Numbered from the stretch's first letter, positions 43,566-53,135 are shown. The stretch is DNA of 64,000 nt from Anaeromonas frigoriresistens (GCF_016820655.1 NZ_WSFT01000040.1:1-64000); one strand, 5' to 3'. Notes: a model not told the origin generated them from the letters alone. Numbers and translations are program-made.

Positions 43566-44459
43566 ATGAAAAGAAAAGCTTTGATATTTTTCATATTAGC
43601 TCTAATTATATTATCTTCCTGTAGTCAACAAGCAGAACAACCTAAAACTGATGAAAAAAAAGATAAGGTATCAGAAGAGCTAGTAAAGATTCAAGAGAGT
43701 AATAAAACTGCAATAGAAGATTTAGAAAAAATAATGGAGAAAGTAGAAGAACCTATTTTTGTAGAAGTAAAGGATGAAGCAGATAAAAAGCAAGAAGAAG
43801 AATCTGGAGGTGGAGAGACTGGAGGATCAGAAGGTCAGGAGCAAGGCCAAGGTCAACAGCCTTTAATACCTCCTGAAGAAAAAACTTACGAAGAGAAAAA
43901 AGAAGAAGAGAATATAAAAAAACAAGAAGAAATAGAAAAGATGTGGATGAGCTTAAGTACAAAGGTAGAAGGTATACATAACAGCTGGAATAATTTTAAG
44001 ATAACAGCCATAGAAGAAGGTGTAGATACTAAGTCTATAGCTACAACAGACAGTGCATTAAATAGTTTAACCATAGCAATAGGAAAAAAGGAACTAATGA
44101 CTTCAATAAAAGAGGGAAATAAAATGACTCTTTCTTTGGCTAATTACTTTGATGTGTATAAAGGAAATGTTCAAGGAGACTTTAATAGAATCACATATAC
44201 TGTAACAGAGACATATATACAGGCTTTAGAAGATAATTGGGATAAGGCCCAATCAATAGCCTTGGAATATGAAGAGTATTTTTCTCGATTAAGACAAAAG
44301 ATAGAATTAGAAAAAAAGGATGAAAAGCTTTTAGATACTTTAGAAATATCTATAAGAGATCTAATAAGCTCCCTTAAATATAAGGATGCTGATTTAGTTA
44401 AGATAAAAAGGGGTGTAGTATTAACAAATATAGAAAGAGTAAATGAAGCTGCTAAATAA
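43566..44459 (+). CDS. Putative lipoprotein with charged coiled-coil linker
   Basis: A 297-residue secreted lipoprotein. The signal peptide has lipobox LSSC with Cys19. Next comes a Lys/Glu-rich segment, a Gly/Gln-rich spacer (SGGGETGGSEGQEQGQGQ) near residues 80-97 and another charged run. A helical domain (about 120-297) follows with no family I recognise. The design suggests a surface protein held away from the membrane by a flexible linker. Its binding site lies in the preceding hairpin. Confidence 0.75.
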   Translation: MKRKALIFFILALIILSSCSQQAEQPKTDEKKDKVSEELVKIQESNKTAIEDLEKIMEKVEEPIFVEVKDEADKKQEEESGGGETGGSEGQEQGQGQQPLIPPEEKTYEEKKEEENIKKQEEIEKMWMSLSTKVEGIHNSWNNFKITAIEEGVDTKSIATTDSALNSLTIAIGKKELMTSIKEGNKMTLSLANYFDVYKGNVQGDFNRITYTVTETYIQALEDNWDKAQSIALEYEEYFSRLRQKIELEKKDEKLLDTLEISIRDLISSLKYKDADLVKIKRGVVLTNIERVNEAAK

Positions 44460-44470
44460 AATAATGTATT

Positions 44471-44594
44471 TTAAGATTCTTCACTGGATTCAGAATGACA
44501 ATATAATCAATAGATCCTTCACTATGTACCTGTCATCCTGAGAGAAGCGAAGGATCTTATCTTTTAAGATTCTTCACTACGTTCAGTAGGACAA
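44471..44594 (+). repeat. Dispersed inverted-repeat element, copies 2a and 2b
   Basis: A half-copy, AAGATTCTTCACTGGATTCA and following (44472-44500), is followed by a full copy at 44531-44594. In the full copy TGTCATCCTGAGAGAAGCGA pairs with AAGATTCTTCACTACGTTCA and its end. The arms are near-complementary. This is the 'TGTCATTCTGAGC...GAAGAATCT' type intergenic repeat seen in many Firmicutes. Confidence 0.75.
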
Positions 44595-44672
44595 TCAATA
44601 CATAGTATATATATGATAGTGACCTAAAATTAAGGGTAAAAATGTTATAACACTAAATAAGGGGGAAATCTA

Positions 44673-46046
44673 ATGCAAGATTTTAAAGAGATTATAAAAG
44701 ATCAAAAAGAGTTTTTCTATACTGGAAAAACTAAGGATGTATCTTTTCGAATAGATATGCTTAAAAGATTAAAGGATTCTATAGAGAGACACGAAAAAGA
44801 AATAAGTGAAGCCTTATATAAAGATTTAAAAAAATCTACATTTGAATCCTTTGAAACAGAGATAGGAGTAATTTTAAAAGAGATAAATCATGCAATAGAT
44901 AGTGTGAAAAAATGGAGTAAACCAAAGAAAGTAAAAACTCTTTATTTTCATTTTCCAGCAAAGAGTATGATATACAAAGAACCCTACGGAGTAGTATTTA
45001 TAATATCTCCTTGGAATTATCCTTTTCAACTAACAGTGTCTCCACTTATTGGAGCTATAGCATCAGGAAACTGTAGCATACTTACTGTATCACAAAAGGC
45101 TACTAATACATCTGCTATATTAGATAAAATAATTTCTGAAAGTTTTAGTGAGGACTTTGTTAAGTTTATTCCAGGAGGGAGTTCAGTAGCTAAGGATATT
45201 TTAGAAGAAGATTTAGACTATATCTTCTTTACGGGAAGTGTATCGGTAGGTAAAAAGATAATGAAGTCAGCAAGTTCTAAACTCACCCCTGTAACATTAG
45301 AACTAGGAGGGAAGAGTCCTTCTATAGTGGATAAAGATACAGATATATCTTTAACTGCTAAACGGATGATATGGGGAAAGTTCATAAACGCAGGTCAGAC
45401 CTGTATAGCACCGGACTATGCCTTGGTACATAAGGATATAAAGAATAAATTAGTAGATGAGATGAAAAAATATATAGTAGGTTTTTACGGGGAAAATCCC
45501 ATGGAAAGTGAAGCTTACCCTAGAATAGTAAATGAAGATCATTTTGATAAAGTATCCAAGCTTTTACTAGATGGAAAGATAATTCATGGTGGAAGAACTG
45601 ATAGAGAAGAGTTATATATAGAACCTACTTTAATTGATAATGTATCTTGGGATGATAAAATAATGGAAGATGAGATATTCGGTCCTATCCTTCCTATAAT
45701 AGAATATGAAAACATATTTGAAGTGGTAGATAAGCTTCAGTCTTTACCTAAGCCTTTGGCATTATATTTATTTACTGATAATGAAAAGATTGAAAAAAAG
45801 GTCATTGAAGATATATCCTATGGAGGTGGATGTGTAAATGATACAATCCTTCATCTATCCTCCCCCTATCTACCCTTTGGAGGAGTAGGAAATAGTGGCA
45901 TAGGTAGCTATCATGGTAAAAAAAGCTTTGATACCTTTACCCATGAGAAGAGTGTATTTAAAAATTCTAAGAAATTTGATCTTAAATTTAGGTATCCTCC
46001 CTTTAGCAAAACAGGATTGAAGTTACTGAAGAAGGTATTAAAATAA
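44673..46046 (+). CDS. Aldehyde dehydrogenase family protein
   Basis: A 457-residue NAD(P)-dependent dehydrogenase. The nucleotide fold has FIISPWNYPFQLTVSPL near residue 110 and FTGSVSVGKKIM near 189. The general base Glu is in VTLELGGKSP near 209 and the nucleophile Cys in INAGQTCIAPDY near 243. Length and the basic C-terminus (GLKLLKKVLK) match fatty/aromatic aldehyde dehydrogenases of the AldH/YwdH group. GGGGGAAATC precedes the ATG. It precedes, but does not overlap, the CDF transporter gene (30 bases). Confidence 0.93.
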   Translation: MQDFKEIIKDQKEFFYTGKTKDVSFRIDMLKRLKDSIERHEKEISEALYKDLKKSTFESFETEIGVILKEINHAIDSVKKWSKPKKVKTLYFHFPAKSMIYKEPYGVVFIISPWNYPFQLTVSPLIGAIASGNCSILTVSQKATNTSAILDKIISESFSEDFVKFIPGGSSVAKDILEEDLDYIFFTGSVSVGKKIMKSASSKLTPVTLELGGKSPSIVDKDTDISLTAKRMIWGKFINAGQTCIAPDYALVHKDIKNKLVDEMKKYIVGFYGENPMESEAYPRIVNEDHFDKVSKLLLDGKIIHGGRTDREELYIEPTLIDNVSWDDKIMEDEIFGPILPIIEYENIFEVVDKLQSLPKPLALYLFTDNEKIEKKVIEDISYGGGCVNDTILHLSSPYLPFGGVGNSGIGSYHGKKSFDTFTHEKSVFKNSKKFDLKFRYPPFSKTGLKLLKKVLK

Positions 46047-46076
46047 TATTGATTATGTCTTTACACAGGAGGAAGT

Positions 46077-47273
46077 ATGATTACAGAATATATACTAAAA
46101 ATAGCTTTAAAGGATAAGGATAATTACAATAATAAAGATTATAGAGGAAAAATAGGGTACATCTCAGGAGTTGTAGGTGTAGTTATAAACCTATTATTAG
46201 CTATACTGAAGTTAGTAATAGGCTTATTACTGTCATCTATAGCAGTAACAGCTGATGCCTTCAATAACTTAGCAGATGCTGCATCTTCTGTAATGACTAT
46301 AGTTGGATTTAAGATTTCAAATACACCTCCAGATAAAAATCATCCCTATGGTCATGGAAGATTAGAGCACATTACCACATTGATTATAGCATTTTTGATT
46401 ATGTTTGTAGGATTTCAATTTGCAAAATCTTCATTTGATAGGATAATAAATCCCAAACCTGTAGAGTTTAGATTGTTATTATTCATTTTTTTAATTATTT
46501 CAATAGGGATGAAGCTATGGTTGAGCTCTTTTAATAAAAAGTTAGGTAAAAAAATAGATTCTTCAGCATTAAAAGCAGTATCAATAGATTCATTATGGGA
46601 TGCATTTGTTACACTTATAGTGGCTTCATCTTTAGTATTATCACTAGTAACTGATATTCCAGTAGATGGATATATAGGTATAGTAGTTTCTATTATGATT
46701 TTTTATTCTGGGTACACTTTGATAAAAGATGCAGTTAGTGAATTAATAGGAGAAGCACCTAGTCAGGAACTTATAGAAAAGATTATATCCGGTGTAATGT
46801 CTTATGAATATATCTCAGGAGTCCACGACCTAAAGGTACATCAATATGGAGTAGGTAGGATACTTGCTACAATTGATGCAGAGATACCTCCTAATATTGA
46901 TGTTGTTACTATTCATAATGTTATAGACCAAGCAGAAAGGGAATTAGGTGAAGAACTTGATATAGAAATGGTAATACATATGGATCCTGTAGGTATAAAA
47001 ATAGAAGAGAAAAATAAAGTAATAAATGAACTAAGAGATAAATTAAAATACAATCACTTGATTAAATCAATTCATGACTTTAATATAGTTGAAAAGAAAG
47101 GTGAAAAACACATAATATTTGATGTTACCTTAGATGGAAACAAATTAGATAAGCAATTTTCACTAAATGATTTTAAAACAGAATTAGTTGAAATAATAAA
47201 AAATATTGATAAAGAGCTTCGTTGTGATATAAATGTTTCAATAGATTATCATGATATAACTACATTAATTTAG
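46077..47273 (+). CDS. Cation diffusion facilitator transporter
   Basis: A 398-residue CDF protein that exports Zn2+, Fe2+ or Mn2+ against protons. Membrane segments run from about 25 to 210. Helix II has ADAFNNLADAASS (metal site, DxxxN/D) near residue 60 and helix V has SIDSLWDAFVTL near 174. HPYGHGRLE near 85 is also conserved. The cytoplasmic dimer domain has a longer than usual second half. AGGAGG precedes the ATG. Which metal is unclear. Confidence 0.92.
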   Translation: MITEYILKIALKDKDNYNNKDYRGKIGYISGVVGVVINLLLAILKLVIGLLLSSIAVTADAFNNLADAASSVMTIVGFKISNTPPDKNHPYGHGRLEHITTLIIAFLIMFVGFQFAKSSFDRIINPKPVEFRLLLFIFLIISIGMKLWLSSFNKKLGKKIDSSALKAVSIDSLWDAFVTLIVASSLVLSLVTDIPVDGYIGIVVSIMIFYSGYTLIKDAVSELIGEAPSQELIEKIISGVMSYEYISGVHDLKVHQYGVGRILATIDAEIPPNIDVVTIHNVIDQAERELGEELDIEMVIHMDPVGIKIEEKNKVINELRDKLKYNHLIKSIHDFNIVEKKGEKHIIFDVTLDGNKLDKQFSLNDFKTELVEIIKNIDKELRCDINVSIDYHDITTLI

Positions 47274-47295
47274 GACACTATAAATCTAGTGTTCT
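47272..47295 (+). terminator. Terminator after the CDF gene
   Basis: AGGACACTA pairs with TAGTGTTCT through one G-U pair, followed by ATTTTTAT. Confidence 0.75.
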
Positions 47296-47361
47296 ATTTT
47301 TATACTATAAAATAATCAGAAGATTATGTTATAATATTATCATATGAAAAGGAGGGAAATT

Positions 47362-48153
47362 ATGGAATCTATTATATCTATTAGAAACTTAAATAAATCC
47401 TTTGGTAGTAAAAGAGTTTTAAAGGACATTAATTTAGAGATTAATAAAGGAGAAATAATAGGATACATAGGACCAAATGGAGCAGGAAAGAGTACAACAG
47501 TTAAGATAATGCTAGGTTTATTAGAAGAGTATGAAGGGGAAATAGAGATATTTGGAAAGAATATCAAGGATGATCCTGTAAAGTATAAGAAACGAATAGG
47601 ATATGTACCGGAAACAGCTGATATATATGATAATCTAACTGCTAGAGAGTATCTTACTTTCATAGGTGAATTATATGGGATGGAATATGAGGAAGTAGAT
47701 AAAAAAGCAGAAGAATTGATGGAATTATTTGATATAAGAGAAGTATATGATGGAAGAATTAACTCCTTTTCTAAAGGAATGAAACAAAAGGTGATTATTA
47801 TTTCAAGTCTTTTAAATGATCCTGATATATTGTTTCTAGATGAACCTTTAAGCGGAATAGATGCTAATAGTGTTATGGTAATAAAAGAAGTATTATCAGA
47901 ATTAGTTAAACAAGGCAAGACAATATTCTACTCATCTCATATTATGGAGGTAGTGGAGAAACTAAGTGATAGGATAATTCTACTTGCAGACGGAAAAATA
48001 GTAGCAGATGGAAGTATGGAGGATTTAAAATCTCAATTAGAGGGTTCATTGGAAAGTATATTTAATCAATTAACAGGATTTAATGAGCATTCAAAAATTG
48101 CTCAAGGTATAGTATCCACTATAAAAAGAGGTGCTGTAGATGAAGGATTATAG
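47362..48153 (+). CDS. ABC transporter ATP-binding protein
   Basis: About 263 residues. Walker A is YIGPNGAGKSTTVK near residue 36, the signature FSKGMKQKVIIISSL is near 135 with SKGMKQ replacing SGGxxQ, Walker B is ILFLDEPLSGID near 157, and the switch His is in YSSHIMEV. It is of the ABC-2 export type. I start at ATG 47362 because AAAGGAGGG lies just before it; the in-frame ATG at 47344 is upstream of that binding site. It overlaps the permease gene by 14 bases. Confidence 0.92.
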   Translation: MESIISIRNLNKSFGSKRVLKDINLEINKGEIIGYIGPNGAGKSTTVKIMLGLLEEYEGEIEIFGKNIKDDPVKYKKRIGYVPETADIYDNLTAREYLTFIGELYGMEYEEVDKKAEELMELFDIREVYDGRINSFSKGMKQKVIIISSLLNDPDILFLDEPLSGIDANSVMVIKEVLSELVKQGKTIFYSSHIMEVVEKLSDRIILLADGKIVADGSMEDLKSQLEGSLESIFNQLTGFNEHSKIAQGIVSTIKRGAVDEGL

Positions 48154-49801
48154 AATGTTAAGTTTTCTTGATTTATTTAGAGGATTTTTTAATAGAATGA
48201 AAATAGATTATCCTACTATGAGAAAGATTCTTCAAGTGAAATTATTACTTGATAGTAGAAGGGTTTCAACTATACAAGTGAATAATGACAATATTAAACA
48301 AAATGAAGATAAAAATTATTTTATACGCTCATTACCTGTTTATACTTTTATAGGACTATTCTTCATATTTTTTATATTAATTTCTGATAACTATATATTT
48401 TCCATGAGTTTTGTATTTGGAGCATTTATGGTAATGATGATGGCTTCTTTGATATCAGATTTTAGTTCAGTTTTATTAGATGTAAGGGATAAGGTTATAG
48501 TTCTTACAAAGCCAGTAGATAATAGAACCCTTAATATGGCTAAAGTATTACATGTTTTCTATTACATATTTATGATTACTATGGCCATGATGCTACCTTC
48601 ATTGATAACATCCTTAATCGTAAGAGGGATAGGGTTTTTTCTAATATTTCTTTTTTTAGTGATAGTAGTGGACTTATTTATAATAATGTTCACAGCTCTA
48701 GTATATATAGTTATATTGAAGGTTTTCAGTGGAGAGAAATTAAAGGATATAATTAATTATGTTCAAATAGGATTATCTTTCTTTATTATGATATCTTACC
48801 AATTGATAGGAAGAGTATTTGAGTTTTCTGAAGTCTTTGATATTAGTTTTAAACCTACTTGGTGGAGTTATCTTTTACCTCCAATATGGTTTTCTTCTAC
48901 TTTCGAATTATTATTCAAAAATAATAGGGAAAGTTATGTCCTTATATATTCAGCCTTGGCATTACTCGTACCTATTGCTTCTATAATTATATACATTAAA
49001 TTAATTCCAACCTTTGAAAGAAATTTACAAAAGTTAAATGAAGCAGATTCCAAAGGGAAAAAGAAAAATAAAATTAATAATATAATAGGAAAAATAATAT
49101 GTAGCAATAAGGAAGAAAGAAGCTTTTATAATTTTGCTACTAATATTATAAAGAATGAAAGAAACTTTAAACTCAAAGTATATCCTAGTTTAGGATTTAG
49201 TTTGATATTTCCTTTTATTATGATTATCACCTCTATTATGGATAATGGTATTAAAGGAGTAGCTAATTCCAAACTGTATTTTTCAATATATTTTACAGGG
49301 CTTATGTTGACTACTATTATTCATATGTTAAGATTTTCTGATAATTATAAAGGGGCATGGATATATAACTTCTTTTCAGTAAATCATGCTAATGTATATA
49401 GAGGAACATTAAAGGCTATGTTTATTAATTTGGTAACACCCATATTTATTTTGATAAGTATAATATTTTTATATTTATTTAAAGGGAGGATTATATCGGA
49501 TTTAATAATAGGATATCTTAGTTTACTTTTAACTATCTATGTACTTCATAAAATTGGAGATAAAGTTTTGCCTTTTTCAGAAACTTATGGGACTACTAAA
49601 AGTGGAAATATATTAGAGTTTATAAAACTCTTATTAGTATTTGGAGTTTTAATAGGTCTACATTTTGGAACTACTTTTATTCCCTTTGGTAAGTATTTTT
49701 ATATTTTGATATTAATAGTACTAAATAAAGTAGCCTGGAAATATGGATTTAAGGAGAAGAAAGTTGGTAGTTATAGTCAAGAAAATGTATCATTAAATTG
49801 A
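48140..49801 (+). CDS. ABC transporter permease
   Basis: A 553-residue membrane protein with roughly twelve helices in two clusters, separated by a basic loop (KLNEADSKGKKKNKINN) at about 300-317. The N-terminal ~60 residues are cytoplasmic and basic. It overlaps the ATPase gene end by 14 bases, making a two-component exporter. Substrate unknown. It ends at the terminator 49831-49871. Confidence 0.8.
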   Translation: MKDYRMLSFLDLFRGFFNRMKIDYPTMRKILQVKLLLDSRRVSTIQVNNDNIKQNEDKNYFIRSLPVYTFIGLFFIFFILISDNYIFSMSFVFGAFMVMMMASLISDFSSVLLDVRDKVIVLTKPVDNRTLNMAKVLHVFYYIFMITMAMMLPSLITSLIVRGIGFFLIFLFLVIVVDLFIIMFTALVYIVILKVFSGEKLKDIINYVQIGLSFFIMISYQLIGRVFEFSEVFDISFKPTWWSYLLPPIWFSSTFELLFKNNRESYVLIYSALALLVPIASIIIYIKLIPTFERNLQKLNEADSKGKKKNKINNIIGKIICSNKEERSFYNFATNIIKNERNFKLKVYPSLGFSLIFPFIMIITSIMDNGIKGVANSKLYFSIYFTGLMLTTIIHMLRFSDNYKGAWIYNFFSVNHANVYRGTLKAMFINLVTPIFILISIIFLYLFKGRIISDLIIGYLSLLLTIYVLHKIGDKVLPFSETYGTTKSGNILEFIKLLLVFGVLIGLHFGTTFIPFGKYFYILILIVLNKVAWKYGFKEKKVGSYSQENVSLN

Positions 49802-49830
49802 TTTAATTATTTTAGAATATAATAATATAT

Positions 49831-49871
49831 AAATCTCAATTCCATTTTATTTTTAAATTGAATTGAGATTT
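49831..49871 (+). terminator. Terminator after the ABC permease
   Basis: AAATCTCAATTC (49831-49842) pairs with GAATTGAGATTT (49860-49871), then T run. Confidence 0.85.
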
Positions 49872-49977
49872 TTTATATGTTAGTAAATAAATTGAAATTA
49901 TTGCTAATAATTGGTATAATCTACAGTATGATATCAAAAGACTATAAAAAATAAGGGTATTGACAGGGGTGATCTTG

Positions 49978-50682
49978 TTGGGGAAAATAATAATAGTTGA
50001 AGATGATGTTGCTATAAGAGATGGTTTGAAGTTTATGGTAAAAGATATGGATAAGGATCTAGAAGTCATAACCACAGGATTTGCAACTAAAGCTTTAGAC
50101 TATTCTAAAAAAAATAAAATAGATGCTTTCTTCTTAGATATTCAGTTAGAGGACTATTCAGGGATAAAATTAGCTAAAGAAATAAGGGAAATAAGTACAT
50201 ATAAATTTACACCTATAGTTTTTATTACTGCAGTACCAACTAGAGAGTTAGAGGCTTTTAGAGAAGTACATTGCTATGATTATATTATAAAGCCTTTTAC
50301 AAAAGAAGAAGTAAAAGATGTTTTAAGTACCATAATAAATTATAGTGTTAAGAATAAAGAAAAAAATAAGTCTATTAGATTTAAACAGAAAGAATATACG
50401 TGTGTTATAGGACAAGCTGATATTAAGTATATAGAATCAAAAAATAGAAAGTTATTTATAGAGACTAAAGAAGAACAGTTTGTTATTTCCACATATACAT
50501 TGAAATCAGTTTTAGAGGAATTAAGTAGTGACTTCATTCGCTGCCATAAAGGATTCATTGTTAATACCAATTTCATAAAAAAAATAGATAAGAATAATAA
50601 ACTTATTTATTTAAAAGATACTGCTAATCCTATTTCTATTGGAAGAAAGTATAAAGAAAATTTACAAGGCGATCTTATATGA
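49978..50682 (+). CDS. LytTR response regulator (AgrA-like)
   Basis: About 234 residues. The receiver domain spans ~1-120; the phosphorylated Asp lies in FFLDIQLEDYSGI near residue 53 and a conserved Lys is in IIKPFTKEEV near 104. The LytTR DNA-binding domain spans ~135-234 with FIRCHKGFIVNTNFIKKI. TTG 49978 is the best start (AGGGGTGA 5 bases upstream); the frame opens at TTG 49960, before that site. It overlaps the kinase gene by ATGA. It is intact although its partners are broken. Confidence 0.88.
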   Translation: MGKIIIVEDDVAIRDGLKFMVKDMDKDLEVITTGFATKALDYSKKNKIDAFFLDIQLEDYSGIKLAKEIREISTYKFTPIVFITAVPTRELEAFREVHCYDYIIKPFTKEEVKDVLSTIINYSVKNKEKNKSIRFKQKEYTCVIGQADIKYIESKNRKLFIETKEEQFVISTYTLKSVLEELSSDFIRCHKGFIVNTNFIKKIDKNNKLIYLKDTANPISIGRKYKENLQGDLI

Positions 50683-51953
50683 CAATACTAGAATCCTTAA
50701 TTATGTCATTTTTTGATATCACAGCTTATATAATAGTCTCTAATAGTTTGATAAAATGGAAAATTAATAATATAAGAAAAATAATTTTTTATATATTATG
50801 TTTTTCTGCTACTATGATTCCAATAGAAATGTTTTTTTAAAAAGAGTATCACACTTTATTAAGTATATCTTTATTATTAATATTAACATTTTTACTTTAT
50901 AAAAAAAGTATTATTAAAACAATTTATATATGGATAATATCAATCATTATAGTACTTATCGCTCAATTTGTTTCTTTTATACCCTTAAGAATGATTGTAG
51001 GAGATATATATTATAATTTTTACAATGGTTTAATTGCACAAAAAATATTTATTTGTTTTGCTATTTTAGTATCATATAAACTACCTATATATGTGTTACT
51101 AGAATATGTAAAGAAGACAAATAGAGTATTTGTGTATTTAATTATTAATATATTCGTTGTCTTAGTATCCATTTTAATCTATTTGAAGCTAGATATATAT
51201 AGTATTTTAGAAAACTTTATTCTTTTCTCAGTTTTATCTTTAAGTATGATTTTTATTAATCTTGTTATATTAAAGAATGGGTTGAGAAATGAATATGAAT
51301 CTAGACAATTACAATTATATGACAAATATATACCTATTATAGAAGATTTAATAAGTGAGGTAAGAAAAAAACAACATGAATTTGATAATCATATACAAGC
51401 TTTAAACATGATCGTATATACTAATGATAATAAAGAAGATATAGTTGATAATTTGAAAAAGTATACAGAAGATTTAAGTTATACAAATAGATTAGGGGCT
51501 TTAATTAAATTGAAAAATAAAGTCCTAGCTGGATTTATCTATAGTAAAGAAAATGAAGCTCGAGAAAAGGAAATTGAATTTCACATTAAAATAACTAATT
51601 ACGATATAGATACTAGGCTAAAAGACTTTGAATTAGTAGAAATTATAGGTAATTTAGTAGATAATGCTTTTGAAACAGAGGTACAAGATAATGTAGTAGA
51701 ATTAATAATATCTAGGGAGAATAATCTTAGTATTATTGAGATTTATAATAAATACCCTCATATAAAACAAGCTGAAATAAAAATTTTTTTTAGAAAAGAA
51801 TATTCAACAAAATCTAAAAAAAGTAGGGGATACGGTCTTTATAATGTAAAAGAAATTTTAGATAAATATAATATGAGCGTTGAAGTTAGGAATCAACATA
51901 GAGCAGAATATAATTCCAATTTCCTTGTATTTAAAGTAGTATTTATACAATAA
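50679..51953 (+). pseudogene. AgrC-like sensor histidine kinase, broken by an in-frame stop
   Basis: The frame runs from ATG 50679 (overlapping the regulator stop) through TTT TTT TAA at 50832-50840, then stays open in the same frame to 51953. The parts make a 53-residue stump and a possible 320-residue restart from ATG 50991. The reading continues smoothly: KEYHTLLSISLLLILTFL follows the stop. The C-terminal half has the H-box HEFDNHIQAL, the N-box IIGNLVDNAFET and G-box GYGLYNVKEIL of the HPK10/GHKL kinases. The single nonsense codon removes helices 1-2. A restart product would lack part of the sensor. Confidence 0.8.
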
Positions 51954-51960
51954 TTAAAAA

Positions 51961-51998
51961 AGAGATGATAAGATTCATTAATGAACCCTATCATCTCT
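51961..51998. terminator. Terminator between the kinase and the agr remnant
   Basis: AGAGATGATA (51961-51970) pairs with TATCATCTCT (51989-51998), with A run before and T run after. Confidence 0.85.
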
Positions 51999-52016
51999 CT
52001 TTTTATAGGGAAGTTA

Positions 52017-52226
52017 TTAATTTGCGATATTCTCTTTTAGTTTTTCTGGACATTCGGGTTCTCCCCAAAAGAAGACACAGGCTGATTTTGATAAATTGTT
52101 TATTATAACCTGCAAAGTATATCTAAGCTTTATACTATCAAGTTCTTGCAAATATAGATTATTATTAAAATATACATGAATAATATCTACCAATTTATCA
52201 GCCAACATATCTATTTTTTTTTACAT
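52017..52226 (-). pseudogene. AgrB-AgrD fusion remnant with pheromone tail
   Basis: Minus-strand ATG 52208 opens 63 codons. Residues 1-40 (LADKLVDIIHVYFNNN ... RYTLQVIINNLS) look like the start of AgrB, the membrane peptidase. Residues 41-63, KSACVFFWGEPECPEKLKEN, look like the tail of an AgrD autoinducer: Cys44 to Trp48 would form a CVFFW thiolactone and GEPxxPEKL the AgrB recognition tail. The central ~150-200 residues of AgrB and AgrD's leader are absent. An earlier ATG (52226) directly followed by TAA adds a second lesion. Could instead be an odd AgrD. Confidence 0.6.
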
Positions 52227-52422
52227 TTATTCCTTTATTTCGAAAGGACATATATTTAAAAATTGTAAAGCCAAATGGACAAACGACATGTCATGTTGTT
52301 CATCCCGATAAAAGTGTTGTTTATCCATTTATTATTGATAAATATATATCAAAACAATAATATAAAGTTAAATAAGTGTGAAAATTAGGTATTAATAAAA
52401 AGATAAAGCCAAAGGGGTTAAA
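52227..52422. other. Gap with no recognised gene
   Basis: Between the agr remnant and the small ORF. A start-less open frame, 52241-52360 on the plus strand (RKDIYLKIVKPNGQ...), may be a decayed gene fragment; I cannot identify it. The rest is AT-rich. Confidence 0.3.
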
Positions 52423-52518
52423 ATGAGATTTAATAAAAACAATTTAATGAACTATATAATTAATATTTTAGGTATTTTTTCAGTTGTTATTTTCTTAATA
52501 TTTTTATTTTATTTATAA
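52423..52518 (+). CDS. 31-residue membrane peptide
   Basis: ATG 52423 follows AAAGGGGTTAAA. The peptide is a charged start (MRFNKNNLMNY) followed by one hydrophobic helix (IINILGIFSVVIFLIFLFYL). It resembles small single-pass membrane peptides, either a type I toxin or a remnant. It lies just before the DUF1648 gene. No homolog recognised. Confidence 0.4.
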   Translation: MRFNKNNLMNYIINILGIFSVVIFLIFLFYL

Positions 52519-52564
52519 GTTTGGTGAGTTAATGAATTTTCAATTTTAGAGGGAGAATTTCAAA

Positions 52565-52924
52565 ATGCTAAGATGTTTTTTATATAAACTATTTAAAATA
52601 AATCATGGAGATTCTGATGAGTCACAAGTAAGGACTTATCATAAGATTAATCTAACAATTGTAATCATATGTTTCATTTGGAATGCTATAATGTACTTTT
52701 TCTTTCCTAAGGAGATACCTATGCAATGGGACTTAAGTGGAAACCCTACATGGACATTACCAAGTATACTAGGAATATGGGTTATTCCTAGTATATTACT
52801 GTACACAGCGTTTTCTATGAAAGTGAGAGAGAAACTAGATGTTGGGAGTACTGCTGTTATGATCTTCAGGGGAGTAATGGATATTGGTATATATGGATAT
52901 CTGGCACTATCCAATATTATTTAA
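52565..52924 (+). CDS. DUF1648-type small membrane protein
   Basis: A 119-residue protein with three hydrophobic helices. PKEIPMQWDLSGNPTW near residue 49 is the DUF1648/SdpI-like signature. The family includes the SdpI immunity protein, but this is only the shortened half without the second SdpI domain. AGAGGGAG lies before the ATG. Two small membrane genes follow in the same direction with short gaps, suggesting one transcript. Confidence 0.75.
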   Translation: MLRCFLYKLFKINHGDSDESQVRTYHKINLTIVIICFIWNAIMYFFFPKEIPMQWDLSGNPTWTLPSILGIWVIPSILLYTAFSMKVREKLDVGSTAVMIFRGVMDIGIYGYLALSNII

Positions 52925-52949
52925 GTAGATATTATGAGGTGATATTAAA

Positions 52950-53135
52950 ATGTTTAAAACTGCAAAGAGACTTTTAATTACTGAAGGTATTCTAGTTTTA
53001 ATGTTTATATTATTAATAGCTTTAGTAACTTTTGATTATGTATCTTACAATCAAATAAAATATTTAGTATATTTGATCTTGATACTTAACCCAATCATTG
53101 GAATAAAATTTCTTAGGTTAAAGGGAGGTAAATAA
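52950..53135 (+). CDS. Small two-helix membrane protein
   Basis: A 61-residue protein with two hydrophobic helices (about 11-28 and 33-51) and basic ends. GAGGTGATATT precedes the ATG 25 bases after the DUF1648 gene. No family recognised; likely a partner of its neighbour. Confidence 0.6.
   Translation: MFKTAKRLLITEGILVLMFILLIALVTFDYVSYNQIKYLVYLILILNPIIGIKFLRLKGGK

Noticed and set aside
52241-52360. Start-less open frame RKDIYLKIVKPNGQ...
   Set aside because: No start codon or recognised family; too short to claim as a gene fragment with confidence.
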